A stretch of 38,722 nucleotides of DNA, taken from positions 1 to 38,722 of the forward strand of contig DASXPS010000050.1 in assembly GCA_036493475.1 (NCBI GenBank), read 5' to 3'. This DNA is from Sporichthyaceae bacterium (GTDB taxonomy: Bacteria; Actinomycetota; Actinomycetes; Sporichthyales; Sporichthyaceae). Below the pieces are notes generated by a model, which saw nothing but the letters and a program-made list of their open reading frames with translations, was not told where the DNA came from and made no database searches. Shown here one piece after another: positions 1 through 8,128 of the stretch. Numbering within the stretch: the first letter of the stretch is position 1; each line of letters starts with the position of its first letter. A program made the position numbers and the translations under genes.

Positions 1-152
1 CTCGCGAAGATTGCCGAGGCCACGCGCGCCTTGGTGTCCTGGGCCACGGCGACGAGCACGATGCCCGCGATCACCGATGCCGGAAATATCCCCAGGTGCA
101 GCCAACCGCGAAGCCGCGGTTTGACCACCGCCTCCACCCGATCCAGCACCAT
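1..152 (-). CDS. Hemolysin III family (TrhA/PAQR-like) membrane protein, N-terminal part only
   Basis: The first 50 codons of a gene that runs off the left edge of the window, starting at the ATG complementary to 150-152. The visible protein begins MVLDRVEAVVKPRLRGWLHL and continues into a hydrophobic helix (FPASVIAGIVLVAVA). The KPRLRGW-(L/I)H start followed by a first membrane helix is typical of actinobacterial hemolysin III proteins, a PAQR-related seven-helix membrane family whose biochemical role is poorly settled. Its position, divergent from a Z-prenyl diphosphate synthase, matches the Rv1085c/Rv1086 pair of mycobacteria. The conserved His/Asp metal-site residues lie outside the window, so activity cannot be judged. 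Confidence 0.75.
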   Translation of the reverse strand, partial: MVLDRVEAVVKPRLRGWLHLGIFPASVIAGIVLVAVAQDTKARVASAIFA

Positions 153-164
153 CGTCACACCCCC

Positions 165-185
165 AGGTTACGGTACCGTAGGTTA
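165..185. promoter_or_regulatory. Palindromic operator-like site in the divergent promoter
   Basis: A perfect 12-bp palindrome, TACGGTACCGTA at 169-180, is framed by two direct AGGTTA hexamers (165-170 and 180-185). On the minus strand the first hexamer reads TAACCT, placed to serve as a -10 box for the hemolysin III gene. A symmetric site over a divergent promoter suggests a dimeric, TetR-type repressor, but the regulator is not in the window. Confidence 0.45.
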
Positions 186-228
186 GCGCGACGCGAATCA
201 ACACGGCCGGGGGAATGGCCCCAGGCCG

Positions 229-234
229 TATGGT
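229..234 (+). promoter_or_regulatory. Leaderless -10 box TATGGT of the prenyl synthase gene
   Basis: TATGGT lies 6 nt before the GTG at 241 and no Shine-Dalgarno sequence is present. This matches the actinobacterial leaderless pattern (TANNNT 6-8 nt before the start) and is the main argument for the 241 start. Confidence 0.5.
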
Positions 235-240
235 GATCGC

Positions 241-1053
241 GTGTCCGCGCGGTCCGCTCTGCGAGCAGCTCGAGTACCGGCGCGGGAGGTGCGCGCCCGG
301 TTGAAGGAATTGGCCTACCGGGCTTATGAACGGCGGCTGACCGGGCGGCTGCCCGCGGACCGAGCGCCACGCCACGTCGGGGTCATCCTGGATGGCAACC
401 GCCGCTGGGCCAAGGCGGCCGGCGGACGGCCCGAACACGGCCACCAGGCCGGTGCGGACAAGATCCACGAATTGCTGCGGTGGTGCGCCGACGCCAACGT
501 CGAATTGGTCACGCTGTGGTTGCTGTCCACTGACAACTTGACCCGGCCGGCCGAGGAACTGCAGCCGCTGTTGCGGATCATTGAACGCACGGTGAGCGAG
601 CTGGTCGCCGCCGGTTGGCGGGTGCATCCGGTGGGCGCGGTGGACCTGCTGCCCAGCCAGACCGCGCGGGTGCTCAAGGACGCCGCGGACGCGACCGCCA
701 ACAACCCCGGTCTGATGGTGAATGTGGCGGTCGGGTACGGCGGTCGGCGGGAGATTGCCGATGCGGTGCGCTCGCTGTTGCACGAGCAGGCCAAGCGGGG
801 CACCTCGATCGAGGAACTGGCCGAGGTGCTCGACGTCGAGCACATCGCCGAGCACCTCTACACGCGCGGCCAACCCGATCCGGACCTGGTCATCCGAACC
901 TCCGGTGAACAACGGCTGTCCGGTTTCCTGCTCTGGCAGAGCGCGCACTCGGAGTTCCACTTCTGTGAAGTGCATTGGCCGGATTTCCGGCGGGTCGATT
1001 TCCTGCGGGCATTGCGCGAGTACGCGCGTCGGGACCGGCGTTTCGGCGGCTGA
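241..1053 (+). CDS. Short-chain Z-isoprenyl diphosphate synthase (UppS family, Rv1086-like)
   Basis: A 270-residue cis-prenyltransferase that condenses isopentenyl diphosphate onto an allylic diphosphate. The pyrophosphate-binding motif ILDGNRRWA carries the catalytic Asp51, and the family signature DLVIRTSGEQRLSGFLLWQ is near the C-terminus. At the chain-length position after the second core strand the sequence is W-L-L-S-T (Leu94), as in mycobacterial Rv1086 (the short-chain Z,E-farnesyl diphosphate synthase), where UppS enzymes that make long chains have a small residue. A short product is therefore inferred. Rv1086 is also next to a hemolysin III gene. The 241 GTG start is supported by a leaderless promoter; homologues begin near residue 15, so a GTG at 289 is the alternative. 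Confidence 0.88.
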   Translation: MSARSALRAARVPAREVRARLKELAYRAYERRLTGRLPADRAPRHVGVILDGNRRWAKAAGGRPEHGHQAGADKIHELLRWCADANVELVTLWLLSTDNLTRPAEELQPLLRIIERTVSELVAAGWRVHPVGAVDLLPSQTARVLKDAADATANNPGLMVNVAVGYGGRREIADAVRSLLHEQAKRGTSIEELAEVLDVEHIAEHLYTRGQPDPDLVIRTSGEQRLSGFLLWQSAHSEFHFCEVHWPDFRRVDFLRALREYARRDRRFGG

Positions 1054-1060
1054 CAGAGTC

Positions 1061-1082
1061 CCGACATGTCCTGACATGTCGG
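1061..1082 (+). terminator. Inverted repeat after the prenyl synthase gene
   Basis: Two 10-nt arms (CCGACATGTC at 1061-1070 and GACATGTCGG at 1073-1082) form a perfect inverted repeat around a 2-nt centre, starting 7 nt after the stop codon. Each arm also contains the 8-bp palindrome GACATGTC, so the site is a tandem palindrome. With no T-tract it could be an actinobacterial terminator hairpin or a protein-binding site. Confidence 0.4.
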
Positions 1083-1336
1083 TCGTGCCGGCATCCACCG
1101 TTCGGTCGGAGATGGCGTGTCAGCCGGATTTCGCCACACCTGCGGCGTACCGTCGAAGGCGTCGGAGCGCATTCCTGCGGTCCGATCCGGGAGGCCGTCG
1201 TTGCCCACAAAGCAGCGGTTCTTCTCCGCCGATGTTTGGCTGAGAAAGGGGCCGGTACCGGGCCCCTGTGGCCACGACCGGTTCAGCGCTGAGACCCTGC
1301 GCGGCGTCGGTACCCCATCCGCGCCCGGAGCGCATC

Positions 1337-2665
1337 GTGGCCAATGCAAGTCGTCGCCGCCCGCCCAGGAACGCCCGCCGCACCTACGTCCTGGACACCA
1401 GCGTTCTGCTCTCCGACCCCCGGGCGATGACCCGGTTCGCTGAGCACGAGGTCGTCATCCCGATCGTCGTCATCACCGAACTCGAGGCCAAGCGCCACCA
1501 CCCCGAACTCGGCTTCTTCGCCCGTTCCGCGCTGCGCATGCTGGACGAGTTGCGCATGGAGCACGGCCGGCTCGACTCGCCGCTGCCGGTCAACGACGCC
1601 GGCGGCACCCTGATCGTCGAGCTCAACCACACCGATGTCGACGTGCTGCCGCCCGGCTTCCGCCTCGGTGACAACGACACCCGCATCCTCGCCGTGGCAC
1701 GCAACTTCGCCGCCGAGGGCCGCGAGGTCACCGTGGTCTCCAAGGACCTGCCGATGCGGGTCAAGGCCTCGGCGGTGGGGCTGATCGCGGAGGAGTACCA
1801 CGCGGACCTGCCGGTCGAGGCCGGCTGGACCGGCATCGTCGAAGTGGACGTGCCCTCCAGCGCCCTCGATCAGCTCTATCACGATACCGAGATCGAGCTT
1901 GACGCAGCGTCAGACATGCCGTGCCACACGGGTTTGGTGTTGCTCTCCGAACGCGGCTCGGCGCTGGGCCGGGTGCTGCCCAACAAGAAGGTGCGGCTGG
2001 TCAAGGGCGACCGGGACGCATTCGGGCTGCGTGGACGCAGCGCCGAACAGCGCATCGCGCTGGATCTGCTGCTGGACCCCGAGGTGGGCATCATGTCCAT
2101 CGGCGGGCGGGCCGGTACCGGCAAGTCCGCGCTGGCCATGTGCGCGGGCCTGGAGGCGGTGATGGAGCGCCGCCAGCACCGCAAGGTCCTGGTGTTCCGT
2201 CCGCTCTACGCCGTCGGCGGGCAGGACCTGGGCTACCTGCCGGGTTCGGAGTCGGAGAAGATGGCGCCCTGGGCACAGGCGGTGTTCGACACCCTCGGCG
2301 CGCTGGTCGCGCCGGAGGTGGTTGAGGAGGTGCTGGCCCGCGGCATGCTCGAGGTACTGCCGCTCACCCACATCCGCGGCCGCTCGCTGCACGACGCGTT
2401 CGTCATCGTCGATGAGGCGCAGTCGTTGGAGCGCAACGTGCTGCTCACCGTGCTCTCCCGGATCGGCGCGGGCTCCCGCGTCGTACTCACCCACGACGTC
2501 GCGCAGCGCGACAACCTGCGGGTGGGTCGACACGACGGCGTGGTCGCGGTGGTGGAGACGCTCAAGGGCCACCCGCTGTTCGCGCACGTCACGCTGACCC
2601 GCTCCGAGCGTTCCCCGATCGCCGCCCTGGTCACCGAGATGCTCGAAGCCCCCATCGAGCACTAA
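1337..2665 (+). CDS. phoH2: PhoH family protein: PIN RNase domain fused to PhoH ATPase (PhoH2)
   Basis: A 442-residue PIN-PhoH protein, in mycobacteria an ATP-dependent RNA helicase/RNase. The N-terminal PIN domain shows acidic active-site residues in [11 protein letters not shown] (Asp20), [20 protein letters not shown] and VVSKD. The C-terminal PhoH domain has a Walker A motif [10 protein letters not shown] (about residues 256-265) and Walker [10 protein letters not shown] (about 357-365). I prefer the GTG at 1337 because GGAG precedes it by 6 nt and homologues start a few residues before [11 protein letters not shown]; an in-frame GTG at 1268 would add 23 residues but sits against a GC-rich hairpin with no binding site. 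It is convergent with fumC, as part of the block conserved with the Rv1095-Rv1099c region. Confidence 0.93.
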   Translation: MANASRRRPPRNARRTYVLDTSVLLSDPRAMTRFAEHEVVIPIVVITELEAKRHHPELGFFARSALRMLDELRMEHGRLDSPLPVNDAGGTLIVELNHTDVDVLPPGFRLGDNDTRILAVARNFAAEGREVTVVSKDLPMRVKASAVGLIAEEYHADLPVEAGWTGIVEVDVPSSALDQLYHDTEIELDAASDMPCHTGLVLLSERGSALGRVLPNKKVRLVKGDRDAFGLRGRSAEQRIALDLLLDPEVGIMSIGGRAGTGKSALAMCAGLEAVMERRQHRKVLVFRPLYAVGGQDLGYLPGSESEKMAPWAQAVFDTLGALVAPEVVEEVLARGMLEVLPLTHIRGRSLHDAFVIVDEAQSLERNVLLTVLSRIGAGSRVVLTHDVAQRDNLRVGRHDGVVAVVETLKGHPLFAHVTLTRSERSPIAALVTEMLEAPIEH

Positions 2666-2691
2666 CCCGACCCCCCGACCACACCGCCACC

Positions 2692-2741
2692 GTGGCGTCC
2701 GAAGAAGAGTGTCCGCGCACCCTCACTTCGTCGGACGCAAC
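2692..2741 (+). repeat. 50-nt palindromic repeat, copy A
   Basis: First of three 50-nt elements. Consensus in fragments: GTTGCGTCCGAAGAA, then nAGTGTCCGGGCACCC, then ACACTTnTTC and GGACGCAAC. The outer arms are inverted repeats; here the left arm reads GTGGCGTCCGA and the right TCGGACGCAAC. It lies between the convergent ends of phoH2 (stop 2663-2665) and fumC (stop 2748-2750), so it could act as a two-way terminator. A G-rich tail follows the right arm, as in the other copies. Confidence 0.85.
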
Positions 2742-2747
2742 GGGGTT

Positions 2748-4139
2748 TCAGGGGTGGGTCATGCGCTGGACGTCCAGGGCGGCATCGAGGTCGGCAGCGG
2801 TGATGCGGCCGGCCTCGACGTGCCCGCGGGCGATGACCACCTCACGGATGGTGCGCTTCTCCTTCAACGCCTGTTTCACCACCGCGGCCACCTCCTCATA
2901 GCCCAGGGCCCGGTTCAGCGGGGTAGCGATGGACGGTGAGGACTCGGCCAGCTCGCGGCAGTGCTCGACGTTGGCGGTGATGTCGGCAACGCAGCGCGCG
3001 GCCAGTAATCGGCAGGCATTCGCCAGCAGCCGGATCGAGCCGAGGCTGTTGCGGGCCAGTACCGGCAGCATCACGTTGAGCTCGAAATTGCCTGCGGCAC
3101 CGGCAAAAGCGACGGTCGCGTCGTTGCCGATCACCTGCGCGCAGACCATCGAAACGGCTTCGGGTACTACCGGATTCACCTTGCCGGGCATGATCGAACT
3201 GCCCGGCTGTAGGTCCGGCAGGTTGATCTCGCCCAGGCCGGTTCGTGGGCCGGAGCCCATCCAGCGCAGGTCGGTGCAGATCTTGTAGAGCCCGACGGCG
3301 ATGGTGCGCAGCTGCCCGGACAGCTCGACCAAACCGTCGCGGGCGCCCTGCGCCTCGAAGTGGTTGCGCGCCTCGGTGAGTGGCAAGCCGGTGGTCCGCG
3401 CGAGATCCGCGATGACCTTGGCGGCGAAGCCGGGCGGGGTGTTGATGCCGGTGCCCACCGCGGTTCCGCCGAGGGGCAGTTCGGCGAGGCGGGGTAGCGC
3501 GGCGTGCAGTCGTTCGATGCCGTTGCGCACCTGTGTCGCGTAGCCACCGAATTCCTGACCCAGCGTCACGGGCGTGGCGTCCATCAGGTGCGTGCGGCCG
3601 GACTTCACCACGTCGACGTACTCCGCCGCCTTGGCGCCCAGCGCAGCGGTCAGTATCTCCAGCGCCGGCACCAGGTCGTGCACCACTGCCTCGGTGGCGG
3701 CGACGTGGATGGAGGACGGGAACACGTCGTTGGACGACTGCGAGGCGTTCACGTGGTCGTTGGGATGCACCGGCGCGCCCAGCCGCTCGGTGGCCAACGT
3801 GGCGATCACCTCGTTGGCGTTCATGTTCGATGAGGTCCCCGACCCGGTCTGGAACACGTCGACCGGGAATTCGGCGTCCCACTGATTGCCGGCCACCTCC
3901 TCGGCGGCGGCCACAATCGCTTTGGCGCGCTCGGCGTCCAGCACCCCGAGTTCGGCGTTCACCCGCGCCGCCGAGGCCTTGATCAGCCCCAACGCCCGGA
4001 TGTGCGCCGGCTCCAACCGTTCCCCGGACACCGGGAAGTTCTCCACCGCCCGCTGCGTCTGCGCCGCGTACTTGGCCGCCGCGGGCACCCGCACTTCGCC
4101 CATCGAGTCATGATCAACTCTGAACCCCTGTGCATCCAT
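2748..4139 (-). CDS. fumC: Fumarate hydratase, class II (FumC)
   Basis: A 463-residue oxygen-stable class II fumarase, interconverting fumarate and L-malate in the TCA cycle as a cytosolic homotetramer. Family motifs: [29 protein letters not shown] (the catalytic His region) and the superfamily signature [11 protein letters not shown] with the mobile-loop Ser. Two ATGs lie close together (4148 and 4139). The purine run GGGGAAGGA abuts the first but sits about 8-9 nt before the second, so the start is placed at 4139 ([16 protein letters not shown]). It corresponds to Rv1098c. A second, unrelated class I fumarase is encoded at 17602-19263. Repeat copies A and B flank the gene. Confidence 0.96.
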   Translation of the reverse strand: MDAQGFRVDHDSMGEVRVPAAAKYAAQTQRAVENFPVSGERLEPAHIRALGLIKASAARVNAELGVLDAERAKAIVAAAEEVAGNQWDAEFPVDVFQTGSGTSSNMNANEVIATLATERLGAPVHPNDHVNASQSSNDVFPSSIHVAATEAVVHDLVPALEILTAALGAKAAEYVDVVKSGRTHLMDATPVTLGQEFGGYATQVRNGIERLHAALPRLAELPLGGTAVGTGINTPPGFAAKVIADLARTTGLPLTEARNHFEAQGARDGLVELSGQLRTIAVGLYKICTDLRWMGSGPRTGLGEINLPDLQPGSSIMPGKVNPVVPEAVSMVCAQVIGNDATVAFAGAAGNFELNVMLPVLARNSLGSIRLLANACRLLAARCVADITANVEHCRELAESSPSIATPLNRALGYEEVAAVVKQALKEKRTIREVVIARGHVEAGRITAADLDAALDVQRMTHP

Positions 4140-4176
4140 GCTGCCCATCCTTCCCCGCCCCTCCACGCCCACCTCC

Positions 4177-4226
4177 GTTGCGTCCGAAGATCGGTGGGTT
4201 CCCGGACACTCTTCTTCGGACGCAAC
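4177..4226 (-). repeat. 50-nt palindromic repeat, copy B (inverted)
   Basis: Exactly 50 nt, in the opposite orientation to copies A and C. The 12-nt arms GTTGCGTCCGAA and TTCGGACGCAAC are perfectly complementary. It lies between the divergent starts of fumC (4139) and the DUF559-like gene (4304), so it sits in or near both promoters. Read on the minus strand the interior is GAAGAGTGTCCGGG-AACCC, nearly identical to copy C. Confidence 0.88.
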
Positions 4227-4303
4227 GCGGGTTGGGAGAGGGCGGTTTTCCACAGTGCGACGATGTGCCCGCGCGGGCGTTGCCGGCCGGCGAGAGTTGC
4301 CGC

Positions 4304-5260
4304 GTGACCCTTGAGCCCTCCCGGCCCGCGCGGCGGGCGTTGCGTCGCCAACACGCAGCCGACGCGGCGAGAGATCAAGGCGGGCTGCTCGGCCTCAAGC
4401 AGCTGTACGCGTTGGGTTTCACTCGCTGGGAGGTTGAGGCCGAACGGCGCGCCGGGGTCTGGAGTCGACTGGGCCGCCAGAGCGTGAGCGTGGCGCCAGG
4501 CGACGCCCAACAACGCGAATGGTGGCGAGCCCTGCTCGAGGTCAGTCCATCGGCGGTGTTGGACGGGATATCCGCCCTGGTCGCCTCGGGCCTGCGTCAT
4601 GTCGAAGAGGATGCGGTGCATGTCGCGGTCCCGAAATCGGGGCGGCCGCGCCGCTGCAAGGACGTCCAGGTCCACGAGACCCGCCGCTACGAACAGGCGG
4701 CGGTGCTGCGCGACGGCGTGCCGCGCATGCGTCCGGCGACGGCCGCCGTCCACGCAGCGTTGTGGGCCAGGACGGATCGGCAGGCCGCCCTCTACGTGAT
4801 CGCTGCCGCCCAACAGCGGCTGTTCACCGCGGACGAGTTGTTGGTCGAAATCGACAAGATTCGGCGCCACGCGCGCCGGAAGCTGCTTCAGGGCCTGCAC
4901 CTCGATGTCCTCGGTGGCATCGAGGCCATGGGGGAACGCGACTTCGCGCGTCTCTGTGCCGAGCGCGGATTCCCCGTGCCGTCACGTCAGGTGACGCGAC
5001 GCACGTCGGCCGGCCGGGTGGTCTTCGACACCGTGTGGGACGACTTCGGACTGACCGTGGAGATCGATGGAATCCAGCACTTGGAGTTGGAGGCGTGGTT
5101 CGCGGACGCGTTGAAGCAGAACGAGGCGAGCATGTCCGGGCACACAGTGTTGCGAGTGCCGAGCGTTGCATTGCGCGTTGCCCCGGCGCCGTTTATGGAC
5201 CAGGTTGCAGCGGCATTGCGTCGGGGCGGGTGGATTGGCCGACGCAGACGCACCGCCTGA
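4304..5260 (+). CDS. AbiEi-like winged-helix plus DUF559/Vsr-like nuclease-fold protein
   Basis: A 318-residue protein of a type frequent in actinobacteria and usually annotated as hypothetical. The N-terminus ([20 protein letters not shown]) resembles the AbiEi-type antitoxin winged helix. The C-terminus ([18 protein letters not shown] ... [11 protein letters not shown]) resembles DUF559, a Vsr/restriction-endonuclease-like fold; Asp and Glu of the VEIDG strand and downstream Lys/Gln/Asn are candidate active-site residues. The substrate is unknown. The GTG at 4304 is chosen because GAGAG precedes it by 8 nt; the frame is open upstream but runs through repeat copy B. The gene is bracketed by repeat copies B and C in inverted orientation, and no such gene is known to me at this point in mycobacteria, so it may be acquired. 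Confidence 0.65.
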   Translation: MTLEPSRPARRALRRQHAADAARDQGGLLGLKQLYALGFTRWEVEAERRAGVWSRLGRQSVSVAPGDAQQREWWRALLEVSPSAVLDGISALVASGLRHVEEDAVHVAVPKSGRPRRCKDVQVHETRRYEQAAVLRDGVPRMRPATAAVHAALWARTDRQAALYVIAAAQQRLFTADELLVEIDKIRRHARRKLLQGLHLDVLGGIEAMGERDFARLCAERGFPVPSRQVTRRTSAGRVVFDTVWDDFGLTVEIDGIQHLELEAWFADALKQNEASMSGHTVLRVPSVALRVAPAPFMDQVAAALRRGGWIGRRRRTA

Positions 5261-5264
5261 GCCC

Positions 5265-5314
5265 GTTACGTCCGAAGAACAGTGTCCGGGCACCCACACT
5301 TGTTCGGACGCAAC
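5265..5314 (+). repeat. 50-nt palindromic repeat, copy C
   Basis: A third 50-nt copy, in the same orientation as A and inverted relative to B. The left arm GTTACGTCCGAA pairs with TTCGGACGCAAC apart from one position. It lies between the convergent ends of the DUF559-like gene (stop at 5258-5260) and the cyclic-nucleotide-binding gene (stop at 5325-5327), a terminator-like position like that of copy A. The tail GGGGGTGGGG follows the right arm. Confidence 0.88.
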
Positions 5315-5324
5315 GGGGGTGGGG

Positions 5325-5771
5325 TTAGCGGTGCGCGGCCTCCGAGGCGCGCAGGCGTTGGGCGAGGAAGCGGCCGAGGTCGAGCAGCAGGAGCTGGGCC
5401 AACGGCGGGTCCGCCGCGGCGAGTTGCTCGAAGCTGGAGTAGCTGAGCACCAGCAGTTCGACATCACCGGCGGCGGCAATGTCCGCGGAGCGGGGCTGGC
5501 CGTCGAAAAACGCCACCTCGCCGATCACCGTGCCGCTGCCCACCCGGTGCGCGCCCGCGCCGGGGACTGTCACGTCAAGTTCACCACCCACCACCATCCA
5601 CAGTGCTCGGTCGTGATCGCCGGCCTTCACGATCGTCGAGCCGTTGCGGTGGTGGCGCGTCTCGCAGAACTTCTTGAAGTTCGACCATTGCCGCTCCGTC
5701 GCCCCGTCCAGAAACCCGATACCCGGCGCGGAGCTGCCGCGGATCACGGCGGCGTACGTGAAGTTGGCCAT
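5325..5771 (-). CDS. Stand-alone cyclic nucleotide-binding (CRP-like) domain protein
   Basis: A 148-residue protein consisting of one cNMP-binding beta-roll with short flanking helices and no DNA-binding helix-turn-helix. The phosphate-binding cassette is visible as GTVIGEVAFFDGQPRSADIAA, keeping the Gly-Glu and Arg-Ser residues that contact the cyclic phosphate, so ligand binding is plausible. The C-terminal helix (LLLLDLGRFLAQRLRAS) resembles the dimer helix of CRP. Without an effector domain it may act by protein contact. A leaderless -10 (TAGCAT) supports the ATG at 5771. Its partner is unknown. Confidence 0.78.
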   Translation of the reverse strand: MANFTYAAVIRGSSAPGIGFLDGATERQWSNFKKFCETRHHRNGSTIVKAGDHDRALWMVVGGELDVTVPGAGAHRVGSGTVIGEVAFFDGQPRSADIAAAGDVELLVLSYSSFEQLAAADPPLAQLLLLDLGRFLAQRLRASEAAHR

Positions 5772-5777
5772 GGCCGG

Positions 5778-5783
5778 ATGCTA
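5778..5783 (-). promoter_or_regulatory. Leaderless -10 box TAGCAT of the cNMP-binding gene
   Basis: On the minus strand TAGCAT is followed by 6 nt and then the ATG at 5769-5771. There is no Shine-Dalgarno sequence, consistent with a leaderless transcript. Confidence 0.45.
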
Positions 5784-5823
5784 GTGATCACCGCGACGGC
5801 AGACCACACGCCGTGCCGGTCGC

Positions 5824-6261
5824 TCAGCCCTGCAGCGCCAGGACGCCCACGACAACGAGCGCGGCGACCTTGACCACCTCGGCCCCGATGTAGAGCAGAT
5901 GCGCCTTCGAGCCGCCCGCGTCGACCCCGGACAGCACCAAGTCCGAGCGGCGGGTGAGGAGCGGGCGCACCCCGGCCAGCTGCACCGCGAGCACCAGCAC
6001 GGGCACGAACGCGGCCCAGGCCAGCCGGTCGCGGGTGTCGCCCCACAAAACCGCCGTGACCAGCCACAGCGCCAGCCCGACCTCGACCGCGTTCAGCGCG
6101 CGGAACACCAGCCGCCCGATGCCCAACCCGATGCGCAGATCCACGCCGGGCGCCCGGAACTTCAGGGGCGCCTCCAGGAAGGAGATCGCCAGCACCATGC
6201 CCAACCACAGGAAACCGGCGGCCGCGGCCGAAGCCGCGCCGCCGGTCAGCCCGTGATGCAT
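5824..6261 (-). CDS. Small four-helix membrane protein
   Basis: A 145-residue integral membrane protein with about four hydrophobic helices: AAAAGFLWLGMVLAISF, ALNAVEVGLALWLVTAVLW, AWAAFVPVLVLAVQLAGV and AEVVKVAALVVVGVLAL. The first loop contains FLEAPLKFRAPGVDLRIGLG, a conserved-looking motif seen in small uncharacterised bacterial membrane proteins; I cannot name a function. Its ATG overlaps the TAA of pckG (TAATG), so translation is probably coupled and it is very likely expressed with PEP carboxykinase. Confidence 0.65.
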   Translation of the reverse strand: MHHGLTGGAASAAAAGFLWLGMVLAISFLEAPLKFRAPGVDLRIGLGIGRLVFRALNAVEVGLALWLVTAVLWGDTRDRLAWAAFVPVLVLAVQLAGVRPLLTRRSDLVLSGVDAGGSKAHLLYIGAEVVKVAALVVVGVLALQG

Positions 6262-8096
6262 TACTCCGCGGCGGCGTCCAGCGCGGCGGCCACCCGACGG
6301 TGCGCGGCCCAGATCTCCTCGGGCAGCCCGTCGAACTGCTCCAGGTGGGTCTGGCGGTGCGCCATCTCCTGCTGCCAGCGGGCGTTGTCGATGGTCAGCA
6401 ACTTCTCCAGGTCACCATCGAGCAACTCGACGCCGGTCAGGTCCAGCTCGTCCGCGGTCGGAATGATGCCCACCGGGGTCTGACGACCCGTCACCTCGCC
6501 GTTGCGCAGCGCAAGCAGCCACAGCAGCGGACGCAGGTTGTCCCGGTAGCCCGGCCACAGGAAGTGCCCGTCGTCGCCGCGCTGGAACCAGTTCACATGG
6601 GCGAAGATCGGCTTCTCCTTGGCCGCGCCGACGATCTTCAGCCAGTGCGCTGCGTAGGCCGCCTCCGGGTAGGACATGAACGGGCGCATGGACATCGGGT
6701 CATAGCGCAGCTGACCCTCCACGCCCTCGGCGGCGAAGGTCGCCTCGGCGCCCAACGTCAGGCCGTCGTACACGCCCTCGGCGAGGTCGGTGATCGCGCG
6801 GATCAGCGGCTCGCGGTCGCGGGTACGGCCACCGAAGATGATCGCGTCGATCGGCACGCCCTTGGGGTCCTCGAAGTCGGTGGCGATGTTCGGCACCTTG
6901 GACAGCGTGGTGGTGAACCGGCTGTTCGGGTGCGCCCACGGCTCGCCCTCCCGCTCCCGGTCGGCGATCGGAGTGCCCTTCCAGTCCAGCCAGCCGTGCA
7001 CGGGCTCCGGCGGTTTGGGGGTGCGGCCCTCCCACCAGACCTCGCGGGTGTCCGGGTTGTAGGCGACGTTGGTGAAGATCGCCCCGGTGCCCGGCTCGAT
7101 GGAGCCCAGCGCGGTCGGGTTGGTGGTCTCGTTGGTGTCCTTGGCCACGCCGAACACCCCGAACTCGGGGTTGATCGCGTAGAGCTTGCCGTCGGAGGAG
7201 TCCACCCAGAGCCAGGCGATGTCGTCGCCGTAGAACTCGACGTGGTACCGGTCGCCCAGGTCATCCGGAGCCAGCATCATGGCCAGGTTGGTCTTGCCCG
7301 ACGCCGACGGGAAGCCACCACAGATGTGGTACTTGCGGCCGGTCTGCTTGTCGGTGATGCCGATCAGCATGAACTGCTCGGAGAGGAACTTGCCCGACGC
7401 CCAGCCGTCGTAGGACGCCTGGCGCAGGCCGTGCGCGATCTTGCCGAGCAGTGCGTTGCCGCCGTAGGACGACCCGTAGTGCAGGATCGTGCGCTCGTCG
7501 GCCACGGTGACGAACCAGCGCTGGTCCTGGTCGGTGCCCTGGCCGAGCTTCTCCAGGTCGCCGGTGACGTGCACGGCGCGCACGAAGCTGTTCGGGTCGG
7601 CCAGGGCGTCGATGTACTCCACACCCACCCGGGCCATGCGGATCATGTGCAGCACCACCGGGCGGCAGTCGGTGAGTTCCACACCCGCCGCGTAGGCCTC
7701 CAGCGGGGAGCCGGGCTGTGCCATCAGGTAGGGGATGACGTACATGGTCTTGCCGGCCGACGCGCCCTTCATCCGGTCGCGCTGGATCTCGGCCATTTCC
7801 GCGGAGGGCTTCCAGTTGTTGTAGGTGCCCTTGTCCGACTCCGAAGAGGTCGCGACGATGGTGCGCTCCTCGGAGCGCGCAGTGTCCTTGTAGTAACTGC
7901 GGGAGTAGTACAGCCCGTCGCCGGCCGGCTGCAGCTCACCCGCGGCCAGCGCCTCGGCGACCAATCGGTCGTCGTCGGCGGCGGACACCACCTCGACGCC
8001 CGCCGCGCCGGTGTGCTCGGCCCAGTGCTTGACGTACTCCCGCACGTACGGGTTCTTCAGGCCTGCCGCATCCAGTGCCGCGTCGACATCTGCCAC
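6261..8096 (-). CDS. pckG: Phosphoenolpyruvate carboxykinase (GTP)
   Basis: A 611-residue GTP-dependent PEP carboxykinase converting oxaloacetate plus GTP to PEP, CO2 and GDP. Evidence: the substrate motif YGSSYGGNALLGK, the P-loop GGFPSASGKTNLAMM (about residues 260-274), kinase-2 motif FYGDDIAW, the WEG and NSRFT motifs, and FVNWF-like AHVNWFQRGDDGHFLWPGYRDN. The usual reactive P-loop Cys (FPSACGKTN) is Ser266 here. I prefer the GTG at 8096, with GAGAGGG 10 nt upstream and homologues starting at this point (MADVDAALDAAGL-like); an ATG at 8120 would add eight residues but has no clear binding site. A strong hairpin lies in the leader. It is coupled to the small membrane protein downstream. 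Confidence 0.94.
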   Translation of the reverse strand: MADVDAALDAAGLKNPYVREYVKHWAEHTGAAGVEVVSAADDDRLVAEALAAGELQPAGDGLYYSRSYYKDTARSEERTIVATSSESDKGTYNNWKPSAEMAEIQRDRMKGASAGKTMYVIPYLMAQPGSPLEAYAAGVELTDCRPVVLHMIRMARVGVEYIDALADPNSFVRAVHVTGDLEKLGQGTDQDQRWFVTVADERTILHYGSSYGGNALLGKIAHGLRQASYDGWASGKFLSEQFMLIGITDKQTGRKYHICGGFPSASGKTNLAMMLAPDDLGDRYHVEFYGDDIAWLWVDSSDGKLYAINPEFGVFGVAKDTNETTNPTALGSIEPGTGAIFTNVAYNPDTREVWWEGRTPKPPEPVHGWLDWKGTPIADREREGEPWAHPNSRFTTTLSKVPNIATDFEDPKGVPIDAIIFGGRTRDREPLIRAITDLAEGVYDGLTLGAEATFAAEGVEGQLRYDPMSMRPFMSYPEAAYAAHWLKIVGAAKEKPIFAHVNWFQRGDDGHFLWPGYRDNLRPLLWLLALRNGEVTGRQTPVGIIPTADELDLTGVELLDGDLEKLLTIDNARWQQEMAHRQTHLEQFDGLPEEIWAAHRRVAAALDAAAE

Positions 8097-8128
8097 CGTG
8101 TTTGCACCCTCTCGAAGCATCCGGCCCG

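Noticed and set aside
1240-1310. CTGAGA motifs before phoH2, suggesting a TPP riboswitch
   Set aside because: The paired elements of the TPP aptamer (such as the GAACCTGATC-like segment) are absent and phoH2 has no link to thiamine.
4130-4303. Upstream extension of the DUF559-like gene
   Set aside because: It would be read through repeat copy B and gives a low-complexity Pro-rich leader; the GTG at 4304 has a ribosome binding site.
2692-5314. The repeats as a CRISPR array
   Set aside because: Only three copies, more than 1 kb apart and in mixed orientation, with genes rather than spacers between them and no cas genes.
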